Source of the DNA: Flaccisagitta enflata
Lineage: Eukaryota > Chaetognatha > Sagittoidea > Aphragmophora
Length of the DNA stretch: 64,000 nucleotides
NCBI GenBank assembly: GCA_965153355.1
Contig: OZ231128.1
Location: 16,554,001-16,618,000, forward strand
Direction: 5' to 3'
Below are positions 43,480-54,850 of this stretch, piece by piece. Position 1 is the first letter of the stretch; each line of letters opens with the position of its first letter. The notes under the pieces are model-generated. The model saw only the letters and a program-made list of their open reading frames with translations, made no database searches and was not told the origin of the DNA. The position numbers were made by a program, and so were the translations under genes.

Positions 43480-43641
43480 TTAGTTGTAGGAATCCTTCTT
43501 TTCACAGGGGCAGGAGCAGAGGAGAGTGCAGTTGAGTTGTGCATTTTTGCACTTGCATCTGCTGCATGGCTGTTTGCAATTGCATTTTATGAACTCCCTC
43601 ATTTCCTTGATTGCCTGAACTTTGGTCATCCAGAAAGGCTC
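43480..43641 (-). pseudogene. Short Cys-rich CXC-like ORF fragment
   Basis: 53 codons between an in-frame TAG (43642-43644) and TAA (43480-43482). They contain REFIKCNCKQPCSRCKCKNA then CTLLCSCPCEKK. The CxC…C…CxC…C…CxCxC spacing resembles CXC (Tesmin/TSO1-like) cysteine motifs, also seen at the C-terminus of some transposon-encoded proteins. No upstream domain remains, because a repeat array begins at 43685. Probably the tail of a degraded transposon ORF. Confidence 0.4.
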
Positions 43642-43684
43642 CTATTTCACAATATAGCAAGACCATATGTCTGAGGATATCCAA

Positions 43685-46235
43685 AAACGCAAAATTTTGG
43701 ATATCAGATTTTATGCCTCGGAGTAGTGCTTATGAGCTTTTGGACCATTGTGAAGTTTTGCAGCCAAGTAAATATGCTTTTGAAGAATAGATTCTCAAAG
43801 CCTGCATCAAAATATAAGCTATCTTGGTTAAGAAACAAGATAACTGTATTTTGAAAAACAATGCAAAATTCTCAAAAAAAAAAAAAAAAACAAATTAAAA
43901 ACTAAATTGTGGAAAAATGGTTTATCTTGGGCAAATAAAATTTATCATACAGAATTCATAAATTCCACAAATGCAAAATCTTTTGATAAAAAGACAAATA
44001 GATTGGCAGATATAGCCAAAAAAACACATTTTCTGCATTCAACGGTCATTGTTAGGCATTTCTAGGCTAAAAAACTTTAATAGCCTTTGATTTATGGATA
44101 AAAATTTTGCAAAAAGATGCCCTTGGTACTTTGCAGCTTGTGTGCAAAATTTGGGGCCACTGGCCCAAAGCGCTTGGCCATAGCAAGACCAAATGTCTTA
44201 AAATATTAAATAATGCAAAATTTTGGACCCTTAATTTCATGTTGAGCAGTAATTTAGATTTTCAGAGCCATTGAACCTTTGAAAAAATTTGCATCTCAAT
44301 AAATTTGCTCATGGAGAATAGATTTTCAAAGCCTGTATCAATGTGCACCCTATCTTTATCAAAAAATGAAATTGATGAAAAGTGCGATATTTTTCAAAAA
44401 AATTCAAAATTGAATTTTGAAAAAATTTGGTTTATCACAGGCCAATGAAAGTTTTCATGCAGGTACATACTGAGGTCAAGTCCAGGCATGCAAAATTTTA
44501 TGATAGTGTGACACATCGTTTGGCCTATATGGCTAAAAAACCATTTTTTTGCATTTTTTGGGCCTTTTTTGGGGATTTTTAGGCCAAAAATCCTTCTCAG
44601 CATTTGATGTATAGGCTGAAATTTTGCAAAAAGATGGCCCAGGTGCTTGGCAAGCTGGGTGCAAAATTTTGGGCCACTAACTCAAGGCGTTTGGCTGTAG
44701 CCAGCCAAAATGTCCTAAGATGTCCAAAAATGCAAAATTTTGTACCCCTAATATCACGATTTTGAGCAGTGATTTTAGGTTTTTGGAGTTATTGGACCAT
44801 TGTACAATTTTGCACCCAAGTGAATATGCTTATGAAGAATAAATTCTCAAAATATGCATCAAAATACACTCTATCTTGGTTGAAAAAATCAGAAATGTAT
44901 TTCAAAAATGAAAATGCAAAATTTTGAAAAAATTAAAAGTTGAATTTTGAGAAAACCGTTTATCACAGGCCAATGAAAGTTTTCATGCAAGTACATATTG
45001 AGGTCAATTCCAGGCATGCAAAATTTTATGATAGTGTGACACATTGTTTGGCCTATATGGCTAAAAAACCATTTTTTTGCATTTTTTGGGCCTTTTTAGG
45101 TGCGACAAAGCACCTCTATAACTGGCTCTGTCCGTTGGTTGGTTGGTCGGTTGGTTGGTCGGTTGGTCTGTCTGTAACGCATTCGTTCGACGATCAACAC
45201 GTCGCACCTTATTGGCCTACTTGGCCTTGTTTGGGGATCTTTAGGCCAAAAATCCTTCTCAGCATTTGAGGTATAAGCTGAAATTTTGCAAAAAGATGGC
45301 CCTGGTGCTTGGCAAGCTGTATGCAAAATTTTGGGCCACCAACTCAAGGCGTTTGGCTGTAGCGAGCCAAAGTGTCCTAAGATGTCCAAAGATGCAAAAT
45401 TTTGTACCCCTAATATCATGATTTTGAGCAGTGATTTTAAGTTTTTGGTGTTATTGGACCATTGTAAAATTTTGCACCCAAGTGAATATGCTTATGAAGA
45501 ATAAATTCTCATAGTGTGCATCAAAATACACTCTATCTTGGTTGAAAAAACTAGAAATGTATTTCAGAAATGAAAATGCAAAATTTTGAAAAAATTCAAA
45601 GTTGAATTTAGAGAAAATGGTTCATCACAAGCCAGTGAAGTTTTTCATGCAGGAACATGTTGAGGTCAAGTCTATCAATGCAAAATTTAATGATAGTGAA
45701 ATACATAGTTTGGCCTATATGGCTAAAAAACCAGTTTTTTTGGATTTTTGGGCGTTTTTTAGGGATTTTTAGTCAAAAAATGCAACCTAAACTTAGCCAT
45801 GTGGCCTAAAATTATGCATGAAGATGCCCCAGGTGCTTGGCAACTTGTGTGCAAAATTTGGGGCAACTAGCTCTTAGGGTTTGGCCGTAGCGGTGCCGAA
45901 TGTCCAAAGGTATCCAAAAATTCAAAATTTTGGGCGCCTAATTTTCAGACTTTAAACCGTTTTTTTGTGTTTTTTTGTTTTTGGACCATTATAAAACTTT
46001 GCAGTCAAGTAATTATGCCTATGGAGGACTGATTCCTGGAGCTGGCATCAAGAATTAGGCTATTTTTATAAAATTAGTTCTTTTTTTGAAAATTGGGTGT
46101 AGATTTTGATATCCAGTTTTTTGTTTTTTTAGCCATAACGGGAGAAAAACTGAATATTGTTTTGATCCGTTTTTTTCAGTAGGTGCCAAATGGTCAAAGT
46201 AATATCCATGCAAAATTTGGGGGTCTAAAAATGAT
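43685..46235. repeat. Tandem 0.51-0.53-kb repeat units (right arm)
   Basis: The anchor GGCCTATATGGCTAAAAAACC recurs at about 44520, 45050 and 45713, with a weaker one near 44010. After subtracting the 135-bp insert, spacing is about 510-528 bp. Units are rich in GCAAAATTTTG. The same units appear inverted at 39.36-41.03 kb. No coding frame is sustained. Confidence 0.78.
45098..45232 (-). mobile_element. Family A, variant with GGTGC hairpin
   Basis: AGGTGCGACAAAGCACCTC … GGCCTACTTGGCCTTG. It interrupts the 527-bp repeat, whose other copies read straight through this point (GGGCCTTTTTTGGGGAT). Confidence 0.82.
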
Positions 46236-46605
46236 TTCTTCAATTTTTTTGGCCAAAAACCAAATATAGCGTTTTTTTGAAAAACGTACCCAGACTTTAA
46301 ACAGCCATAACTCCGCTTCTAGTAAAAGGATTTTGACAAAATTTGGTATAGAAGTAAAAAAAAACTATATTTTGCTTCAACTAAATTTTTATGATGATCC
46401 GTTGAACGGTTTGGCGTTGGCGCTATTTTGAAATTTTTTTTTTAGAAAAAATGCATTTTTTAGGTAGGTCCATATAAAATTCAGACATGCACCGATCCTA
46501 GTCTTGTTCAGCATCAAAAACTGACCCTGTATGCAAATTTTCAAGCTTTGCTGCAGAATCGCCAATGCTTTTTTTTAAAAGCCTGGACTATTTTATCAGA
46601 GAAAA

Positions 46606-47405
46606 GTCGATAATCGATGTTAGCGGCTACCAGACACCTGTTACCAACATTAAAAGATTATATCAAATTATAAACAAAAAGGAAATAGACAAAAAACAAA
46701 GGCAAAGGAGAAATCATAAACCTCTGAGTTAGATTTTCATACCTGATCATTTTGCAGAGTTTCTGTCTCTCCGTTTTGTGTTTTGGCGTTTTTCTGAAAA
46801 TCAAATTATTTATGTATGAGACCTTATAAATGTCATGAGAATACATTTTGTATTCGACAGTTTTTCAAGTCGGAACGTGTCGGGAATTCAAGATTTGTGG
46901 AATTCTTGTGCCAGTTGTGCGGTGATGAGTTTGGAATTTCAGATGTCTGTAGGCATATTGGACTGGAATTACTGCTCTAGACGGTAGTCATCACTTATCG
47001 ATACAACAAGGAATAGAAACCTGAAATAAGATAAAGAAGCCGACGCACGTGGAAAAACAATAAGCCCACTATCCCCAACAATATCCCCCAATCCCTTCAC
47101 ATCCTTTCAAAACAAGTCAAAAATAACTTGGGAAGAAGATAGTCTCATGAGTTTTGTAGTAGACTGACCTTGGATTTTGAGTGGTTTTTGCGAGTTGCGC
47201 TTCTTTTGTTGGTTGCCCGGTTGCTTTCGCCGAGAAGAGTTAACGTCTTCGTATCTACAGTCAAGAGATGTACCGGGAAAAGGCTTTTGAATGTTTTTAA
47301 CTTAGAGGAATGCTCCATCAATCATTTTTCCTACTTTTTTGCACGGGGGGAGGAGGGGGGAGGTTGAAGACGGTCCTGAATTATTTGTCTAGCTTTCCTT
47401 CTTGT
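46606..47405. other. Mostly unique sequence right of the inverted repeat
   Basis: Apart from the weak micro-exon at 46743-46793, a good donor (CCAAG|GTCAGT) on the minus strand near 47168 follows an open stretch of about 45 codons, but no acceptor is convincing. AGTCGGGAATTC-type near-repeats occur at about 46878-46908. Confidence 0.4.
46743..46793 (-). CDS. Weak candidate micro-exon (51 nt)
   Basis: TTTGATTTTCAG| and GATCAG|GTATGA frame 17 codons (KNAKTQNGETETLQNDQ in phase 0). Only the splice motifs support it. It lies just outside the right arm of the large inverted repeat. Confidence 0.2.
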
Positions 47406-47646
<241 letters not shown>

Positions 47647-47819
47647 TCTCTCTCTGTCTTCCGGTCTCTCCCTTTAGTAGATAATGAATTATTTACAAAA
47701 TTCTTCTCTCATAATTCTCATGAGATTTCTGTAAAAACAATCGTGCCTTCGAAAAGCGGCAAAAAAAGGTGATGCAAAAGGAGAGCGGAAAAGAAAGGAA
47801 CAAAAGCTAAAGTTAAAGA

Positions 47820-48155
47820 AACAAGGCCAACAACTACAAGTCGCGCGCGGGACATTCGTAACTTAGGATGAAATTCATTTAAATTGAATTATGATGAAAT
47901 TCACTTTAATTGACTAAATTGGCATCAATGACTTAAGTGAATGAATAAAACTTTAAATGACTTAAAACGACTTATAATGAATTAGAGCGACAATAAATGA
48001 ACTAGAATGACTTAAGACTTGAACTTAAGACTTCAAGTAATACAAAAAAGTAAGTTTGACAGACCTATGGATGGACCAAAAGATGGAGCAATGGACGGAT
48101 GGAGGGAGGACAGACGGACAAAGTGGATTGTAGAGTCGCGTGCACGCGACTTAAA
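47820..48155 (+). mobile_element. Family A element
   Basis: ACAAGGCCAACAACTAC to GTCGCGTGCACGCGACTTAA. It carries TGACTTA-type units and GGAC/GGATGG repeats. Confidence 0.78.
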
Positions 48156-48663
48156 GTGATAAACCGAGACACTAAAAGGAAGAAAAAAGGAAGAAAGAAA
48201 ACAAGCAACACTTGTGAAAAGCGAAAAGCGCATGCAAGGTCCTTTCCTCCAAGGAAAACTGGCTCATCTGCGGCAAAACATGAAAGTAGGACACAGATAA
48301 AAGAAGAAAACAAACACGCGATCCGTCAGCGTCTTACTCATCTTGAACTTCATCTTCTCTCTCGGTGCCTGGCGTCCTATTTTCTCATTTACATATAAAA
48401 TGTTCACGTTTAGAGTTTCGCTTCGCGGTAGACTCTAAAAGCACTTTAGTAGCTAGCTGTAAGCGGACAAGTGTTTGGGTTTTTTTTCTTTATCATGGTC
48501 ATTGCTCGAGTCGCTGTCAAGTTAATTCGTTGATAGTGATTTATGGTAAGTAGTCGTCTGACACGAAAGAGCAGGTTTCGCAGTCAATTTCAGGACCATG
48601 GTGTTCTTGAGCTGACAACAAGATTTGCGCTACGATGAGAGAAACATGTCTTTGTAAGCATCG
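48156..48663. other. Unique sequence, no supported gene
   Basis: A minus-strand frame near 48200-48313 begins with a hydrophobic stretch (FSSFICVLLSCFAADEP) but runs into low-complexity and repeat sequence, so it is not called. Confidence 0.4.
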
Positions 48664-48821
48664 TGAGGCGAATTACGGACACGCGACTCTACAACTTGCC
48701 ATGTCGGTCGGTAGATCCGTCGTTCGGTCCGTCCGTCACATCTTTTTAACTCCGGGCAGTTTTCGCATTGCTGCTCCTGCCCAACCATCCCCGACTGGAT
48801 TGCCGTGTTTCCGGCCTTGTT
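48664..48821 (-). mobile_element. Family A element
   Basis: CGGACACGCGACTCTAC to TTTCCGGCCTTGTT, reverse orientation. Confidence 0.75.
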
Positions 48822-49095
48822 CATCCATAATTTGCCTGGCCTGATTAAAAATTGTCTTAACTATTCAGGTGCGTTGCAGAGATTTCCCCTGACAATCGAG
48901 TAGGGTCTATGTAGATTTATTTGGAGAGTGAGAGAGACAGAGACAGAGATCGTCAGACAGACGGACCGAGAGAGTGACTGGCAAACAATCAACAGATAGT
49001 CCTACGGACAGTGAAAAACAAGCAAGTGAGGGACAGACCAAGAATGGGACAATATATCACTATACATTACATACATTAAATCGCATTATCAGTTC
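48822..49095. other. Spacer, no gene seen
   Basis: GAGACAGA/GACAGACG short repeats only. Confidence 0.5.
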
Positions 49096-49252
49096 ATGGG
49101 TGAAGCTGCCGAGAATTCTCGGTAGCATTAGCCTTGTCACTTTCATGTTTTAACTCTATGGAGACTTCTCCATAGCATTAACATTGATTCTCAGTTATGA
49201 TCATATGTGAAAGAGTATTGTTACTAAGAATACATTTGATTTGCCTTAAAAT

Positions 49253-49337
<85 letters not shown>
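49096..49337 (+). repeat. Palindromic module with (CT)n tail, copy 1
   Basis: GCTGCCGAGAATTCTCGGTA then GC; a second palindrome TATGGAGACTTCTCCATA; then TTCTCAGTTATGATCATATG; ending in a (CT)n array from about 49255. Confidence 0.7.
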
Positions 49338-49343
<6 letters not shown>

Positions 49344-49561
49344 AACGAAGCGGAATCGTCAACTCTACACAATACTGAAGATGAAATGACTCTGTCCGCT
49401 TGTATGTCTGTCAGTCCGCCTATCTGTCTTTTGTTATGACTACTACGATTACCCAAAGACAAAAAGCGCAAGAAAACGAAGCCAAATGAAATGAGAAATG
49501 ACAGAAATGAAAAATCACTCCTATAGACGTGTAGTCTCGAAGGTAGTAAAATATCCATCCA

Positions 49562-49599
<38 letters not shown>

Positions 49600-49651
49600 G
49601 CGCGTTTCTTTTTTTAAATCATGCAGGTCCGCAAAATACGGTCTAGATTTA
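49338..49651. other. Spacer with (CT)n
   Basis: (CT)n at 49566-49596 next to (ATCC)n. No gene. Confidence 0.6.
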
Positions 49652-50490
49652 CCAGTAATGGCGGCTGTCGCCGTGAGGAAAAAAGTCGTAAGCGTTGTTC
49701 ACTTTTCACCAAGTTTTTGTCTTCAGTCACTGCAACTCTTTTTATTTGTTAGATCAAATTATGAGTAATTGTGTATATTGGTTGCACTGAAAATCAGAGA
49801 AAAATAGGCCTGAGCCGAATGAGCAAGATGAGCTAATATATTCAAAATCACTCAACCAGACAACCAGCTATGCTTACTGACATGCTATTTTATATTTGCA
49901 TGCCTAAATCGAAACATTTATTTATCTGTTTGAAATTAAAAGAAGAGCAAGCTAAATGAGGTAAATGAGCTAGAATACTAAAAAACTCCCTCACAGATGA
50001 GCAGCTCTGCTTACTGACATGCTTCCTTGTATTTGCTTGCTTAAACATCTATCAATATATTTGCTCATTTAACGTATTTCAAATCAGAAAAATAACTGAG
50101 CTAAATGAGCTAAATGAGCTAAAATGCTTAAAATCACCCTCACACATGAGCAGCTATGCTCATAAGCATGTTTTCTTGTATTTGCATGCTCAATCAAACT
50201 TAGACTCACTTCTTTATTGATCCTACATGAAATCATGAAAAATTGAAAAAAATTCAATTTAAATTTTTCATCAATAAATCTTTAAAAATTCATAACGCAA
50301 AAAATATTTGTCGTGGCGAATTCTGCTTGGTGCCAAATGAAAGAGAATAATCAAATTTACTTACCCTATAAATTTCATTGGAGGCCTCAATCAGCCGGAT
50401 GAGATTCACAACTTCCCCATAAGAAAATGAAAACCCTGTTTCTCTCGAATATGTCAAAAAGTCGAAGACTGACTTCGACTTTTTTCCCGA
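49652..50490 (+). repeat. 0.85-kb dispersed repeat, copy 2 (uninterrupted)
   Basis: ACCAGTAATGGCGGCTGTCG … AAAAAGTCGAAG…CTTCGACTTTTTT. It contains internal near-repeats of the type TGAGCTAAATGAGCTA and GCTTACTGACATGCTT. It gives the uninterrupted version of copy 1. Confidence 0.78.
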
Positions 50491-50807
50491 TTATCTTAAA
50501 AAATCTTGCTGCTGGTAAATTCTTTCCCGTTAGCGCGAGCCTGTATTGCAAAATAAACAACCATTAAATGGTAAAGATAACTAACCCTAAAATCTAAATT
50601 ATAACAACTAACCCTAAAACGAGTTTCTCAATAAGATACCCAACTTGCACAGAGACATCATTGGTAGAATATCTAATCATTACGAAAATATGTCTAAATG
50701 ACGTCATGCAGCTGTCATTTCATGATGTCATTTTGAGGATGTGACCCCAGCGTCTTCACTCGACGACAGAAGAAAGATAAAGTCTCTTGCAGCGGGTGGC
50801 AAAAAAA

Positions 50808-50877
<70 letters not shown>

Positions 50878-51097
50878 CTAGCTTGGCTCTTTGGGGATGA
50901 TTTGGTCGTAAAATTTCTTCCCGATTTTGAATTTTCTTTCAATTTCCTTTTATCCTTTTTTGACACTTTAACTTCGGTTAAAGTAGGGCTATACTGATGA
51001 AATGGGAAATCTCCTCCTTCTCCTCCTCCTCCTCCTCCTCCTCCTCCTCCTCCTCCTCCTCATAATCATCATCATCACCATCATCATCAACAACATT

Positions 51098-51180
<83 letters not shown>

Positions 51181-51770
51181 AATCATCATCATCATCATCT
51201 CCTTTATTTCCTCCTTTCCTTCTTCTTCTTCATCTTCTTCTTCTTCATCTTCTTCTTCTTCTTCTTCTTCTTCTTCTTCTTCTTCTTCTTTTTTTTTCTT
51301 TTGTTCAGTTACTTTTTTTTATCCCTTTCCCTTTTCCTTTTTGTTCTCCTTTTCTTTTTCCTTTTGCTCATGCCTTTTTCACGTCTTTGTCTTCGTCTTT
51401 GTCTTTGTTTTTGTCTTAGACTTTGTCTTTTTCTTTTGCCTTTGCTTCTGCTTGTCTTTCTGCTTCAGCTTCTAATTTCAATTCTTCTTCTCCTTCTTCT
51501 TTTCCTCCCTCCTCTTCTTCTTGTTCTTCTTCTGCGTCTTCTTCTGCGTCTTCTTCTTCTTCTTCTTCTTCTTCTTCTTTTTCCTCTTCTTCGTCTTCTT
51601 TTTTTCTTCTTCTTCTTCTTCTTCTTCTTCTTCTTCTTCTTCTTCTTCTTCTTCTTCTTCTTCTTCTTCTTCTTCTTCTTCTTCTTCTTCTTCTTCTTCT
51701 TCTTCTTCTTCTTCTTCCGCTTTATTTTTGTCTTTTTTCTTCATTCTCTCTCCTTTCTTTTCTTATTTTC
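50491..51770. repeat. Microsatellite-rich tract: (CT)n, (CTC)n, (ATC)n, (CTT)n
   Basis: (CT)n 50812-50875; (CTC)n 51013-51060; (ATC)n 51061-51200; (CTT)n 51216-51295 and 51600-51718 with TTTGTC/CTTCGTC variants between. 50491-50811 shows no gene beyond two AACCCTAAA patches. Confidence 0.88.
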
Positions 51771-52046
51771 AGTCGCGTGCTACGCGACTCTACATGCCAC
51801 TTTTCGGTCGGTTGGTCGGTTGGTCTGTCGGTTGGTCCGTCAATCAGTCCGTAGGTTGGTCAGTCACAAAACTGTTTTTAAGGTTTTTTTTAAAGCGTTT
51901 CCATGTCTCTGAGTGGTAGAGAAGGAACTTTGTGTAAACAGCCATTTCAAACGTCTTTTGAAAAAACAATTTGTTTGTCTGTCTGTCTGCCTGACTTTTT
52001 TGAAAGAGCCGACGCACGCGACTTTGGTCTAATGACCTTGTTTTCC
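51769..52046 (-). mobile_element. Family A element
   Basis: CAGTCGCGTGCTACGCGACT with GTCGGTTGGTC repeats, ending ACGCGACTTTGG…GACCTTGTTTT. Confidence 0.75.
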
Positions 52047-52096
52047 CACTTTTCCCTCTCCCTTCTTTCCCTCTCTTCTCCTTTCTTTCGAGTGGG

Positions 52097-52237
52097 TAAT
52101 GCTGCCGAGAATTCTCGGTAGCATTAACAATGTCATTTTGATATTTTCATGCTATAGAGAATTCTCCATAGCATTAAAATCAATTCTCAGTTATGATGAT
52201 TATTGTAAAAAATAGTTGTTACTGAGAATAAATTTGT

Positions 52238-52318
<81 letters not shown>
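52097..52318 (+). repeat. Palindromic module with (CT)n tail, copy 2
   Basis: Same order as the copy at 49.1 kb: CCGAGAATTCTCGG palindrome, GAGAATTCTCCATAGC, CAATTCTCAGTTATGATGAT, then (CT)n from 52241. Confidence 0.72.
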
Positions 52319-52323
<5 letters not shown>

Positions 52324-52761
52324 ATGTTAGTTTAATGAACAAGTGGGACAGAACGCCTTAAAAAAAAAAGATATCAAAACCTTAAAAAGATAAGAATATT
52401 ACAGGTTTTTTATAGAAAATATTTTCTCATCAAACAAAGTTTTATAGATTTTTTTGTCAAATCTTTTTCATTTCATCTTTGTTATCAAAATTTTTAGGAT
52501 AAATTCTATTTATTTAGAAGTGATTTCACCTTTTCTTTCTGATCAAAAAGAATTATCAATGATTTTTTTTTTCATGTTTACATTTATGATTTTGATTGTC
52601 AAAAATATTTTTTCATAAACAGATTCAATGATTATATTGAGAATGCCATTATCCCCAAAGGCAGTTAATTTGTTTTTTTCAATTGTTAATCTTTGCCTGT
52701 CTTGAACTAAAATTATTTTGTTCATTGATTTTTTGTTGCACTAATGAAAAGACATACCATC
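52319..52761. other. AT-rich spacer
   Basis: No gene or recognised element. Confidence 0.5.
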
Positions 52762-52763
52762 TA

Positions 52764-53328
52764 GCTCATAAATATACGGACAGCTGGATAAATATTTGCA
52801 TTTTGACTCACTGAATGAAATGTATATCCCATTAAATTCATTTTTAGTAATCATATGGTATTTTGATCTATCAAGAACTTCTGTAACAAGTTTCTATTGG
52901 ATTGGTCTATGATTTTTCGACTAAAATCAGTGTATCCTTTATTTCGTTTGTTTTCTTTTGATATTAGATAATTTTAGAGCAATATGTTTAACTAGAGCCT
53001 CCAATTTTTTCAATATTCAAAATGTTTGTTTAAAATGTGATCTAAAAGGTCAAGCAGAATGATTTTTGCCAAACCATTTGGATTTAGGAGCTCTTCCTAT
53101 GTATGTTGTCATTTAATAATTTCAACTGAAAACTTTTGAATTCGATTTTGGTTAAATAACAGTTTTTCTTCAAAACGCTCTCATTTCAAAACAGATTGAG
53201 CTACTGAGCTTTGCTTGGTCTTGAATGGAAGATTTTTTGTCATAGTTTGTTGATCTTCTTTCATTTTTCTATCAGATATTGAAGTTAAGCTGCTATGAAT
53301 AAGGGTAGGTGTCCGTATATTTATGAGC
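52764..53328. mobile_element. MITE, 565 bp, TA target site
   Basis: Perfect 19-bp inverted ends GCTCATAAATATACGGACA with TA outside (52762-52763, 53329-53330). The interior is AT-rich and non-coding. Confidence 0.78.
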
Positions 53329-53339
53329 TAGATAGTATT

Positions 53340-53746
53340 ACACTCAAGTAAAGAGATGAAAAAGATATTGAGAAAAAGAAAAAGAAAAAAAGGAAGAATG
53401 AATAAAAAGAAAAGAAAAAAGAAAAAAAGAGGGAAAGGAGGAAGGGAGGAACAAAAAAGAAAAAAAAAAGAAAAAAGAAAAAAAAGAAGAATGGAAGGAA
53501 CCAAAGAAGGAACAAAGACCAAAAAAAAGAAATAAAGAAGAAAAACACAAAATAAATATAAAAAAAAAAAAGAAAGAAAAAAAAGATTGAAAGAAAGAGA
53601 GAAAGAGAAAAAGAAGAAAGAAGGAAAGAAAAAAAGAAAAACAAAAACATAGAAAGTAAAAAAGAAAGAACAATAGAAATAAGAAAAAAAAAGAAAAGAG
53701 AAAAAAATGAAAAAAATGGAAAAAAAAAAAAAGAAAAAGAAAAATG

Positions 53747-53751
<5 letters not shown>
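53340..53751. repeat. A-rich purine tract
   Basis: Irregular AAAGA/GAAAAA sequence, almost pyrimidine-free on the plus strand, leading into the (GA)n of the palindromic module. Confidence 0.85.
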
Positions 53752-53816
<65 letters not shown>

Positions 53817-53985
53817 AAAAGAAAAGAAAAGAAAGTAGGAGGAAGGGCAGAGAAAAAGATAAACAAATTCTCAATAGCAAGAATCAAATTTCTCTTACCA
53901 TTTTAACGCTACCGAGAATTCTCGGTAGCATGAAAATCCCCGATTCTCGGTAGCGTGAATTCTAAGAATTCTCGCCAGCATTAAA
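53752..53985 (-). repeat. Palindromic module with (GA)n tail, copy 3 (inverse)
   Basis: The (GA)n tract at 53752-53811 is followed by GCTACCGAGAATTCTCGGTA (about 53911), with a second GATTCTCGGTAGCGTGAATT. This is the mirror order of the 49.1- and 52.1-kb copies. Confidence 0.6.
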
Positions 53986-54365
53986 CTCCCTTTCTTTCTT
54001 CTCCTTTCTCGTCATGAACCCTCTTATCCCTTCTCTTCTCCTTACTCTCCTCATCAGTTACCCTCTAATCCCCCCCATCATTTCCTCTTCTTCTTCTTCT
54101 TCTTCTTCTTCATCTTCTTCTCCTTACTCTCCTCATCGGTTACACTCAAATCCCCCACCAAGTGCCCCGCCTCGTTTCAAAAAGTGACATGAAATTAGGG
54201 CATGATTATGGAAAGGTTTATTACAGCAACTTTTAACGGCTGCGACTCCCGCGTGATTTCAAGGGTATTGGGTTTAAATCCATCACTTCAGCGAAGCAGA
54301 GTGTATGAGGAAAACACAAGGAACATTCTTTAGAACTAGTCAACTTATACAGTTGCGTATGAAAA
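53986..54365. other. Spacer with (CTT)n patch
   Basis: TTCTCCTTACTCTCCTCATC is duplicated around a (CTT)n run (54035-54135). No gene. Confidence 0.6.
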
Positions 54366-54505
54366 AACAAGGCCGGATACACGGCAATCCAGTCGCGGAC
54401 GGTTTGGCAGGAGCAGTAATGCGAAAACCGATTGCAATTTAGAAATGTTACCGACGGACCGACCGACACGGCAAGGTGTAGAGTCGCGTGTCCGCGACTA
54501 AAAAG
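54366..54505 (+). mobile_element. Family A element
   Basis: ACAAGGCCGGATACACGGC to GTCGCGTGTCCGCGACTAA. A long (GAA)n-like tract follows directly. Confidence 0.78.
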
Positions 54506-54686
54506 AAAAAGAAAATGAAAAAGAAGAGGAAGAAGAAGAAGAAGAAGAAAAAGAAAAAGAAAAAGAAAAAGAAAAAGAAAAAGAAGAAGAAGAAGAAGAA
54601 GAAGAAGAAGAAGAAGAAGAAGAAGAAGAAGAAGAAGAAGAAGAAGAAGAAAAGAAGAGAAAGAAGAAGGAGAAGAAGATGAAGAA

Positions 54687-54733
<47 letters not shown>

Positions 54734-54850
54734 AGAAAAAGAAGAAGAAGAAAAATAATAAGAAGTAAAATGAAAAAGAAAGATGAAAAAGAAGAGGAAG
54801 AAGAGGAAGAAAAATAGAAGGAGAAGAAGAAGAAGAAAAAGAAAAAGAAG
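54506..54850. repeat. (GAA)n-rich tract
   Basis: GAAGAA and GAAAAA repeats between a family A tip and a family B tip. Confidence 0.92.

Larger units (their letters stand above)
32205..46605. repeat. Large inverted repeat (left arm split)
   Basis: The left arm is 32205-32582 plus 39354-41035. The right arm is 44395-46605, in inverse orientation. Examples: GCCAACGCCAAACCGTTCAA at 32400 is inverted near 46410-46430, and ATCAGTCCTCCATAGGCAT at 39553 is inverted near 46018-46035. The left arm is interrupted at 32583-39353; the right arm reads through the same point near 46240. The right arm carries one family A insert (45098-45232). Confidence 0.82.

Noticed and set aside
47170-47367. Possible secreted protein with hydrophobic N-terminus (plus strand)
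   Set aside because: The apparent start is TTG, not ATG; no splice or family support.
48065-48313. Signal-peptide-like frame on the minus strand
   Set aside because: Runs into a family A element and repeats; no ATG in a good context.
51002-51919. Poly-Ile/Met/Ser/Phe/Glu frames
   Set aside because: ATC and CTT microsatellites.
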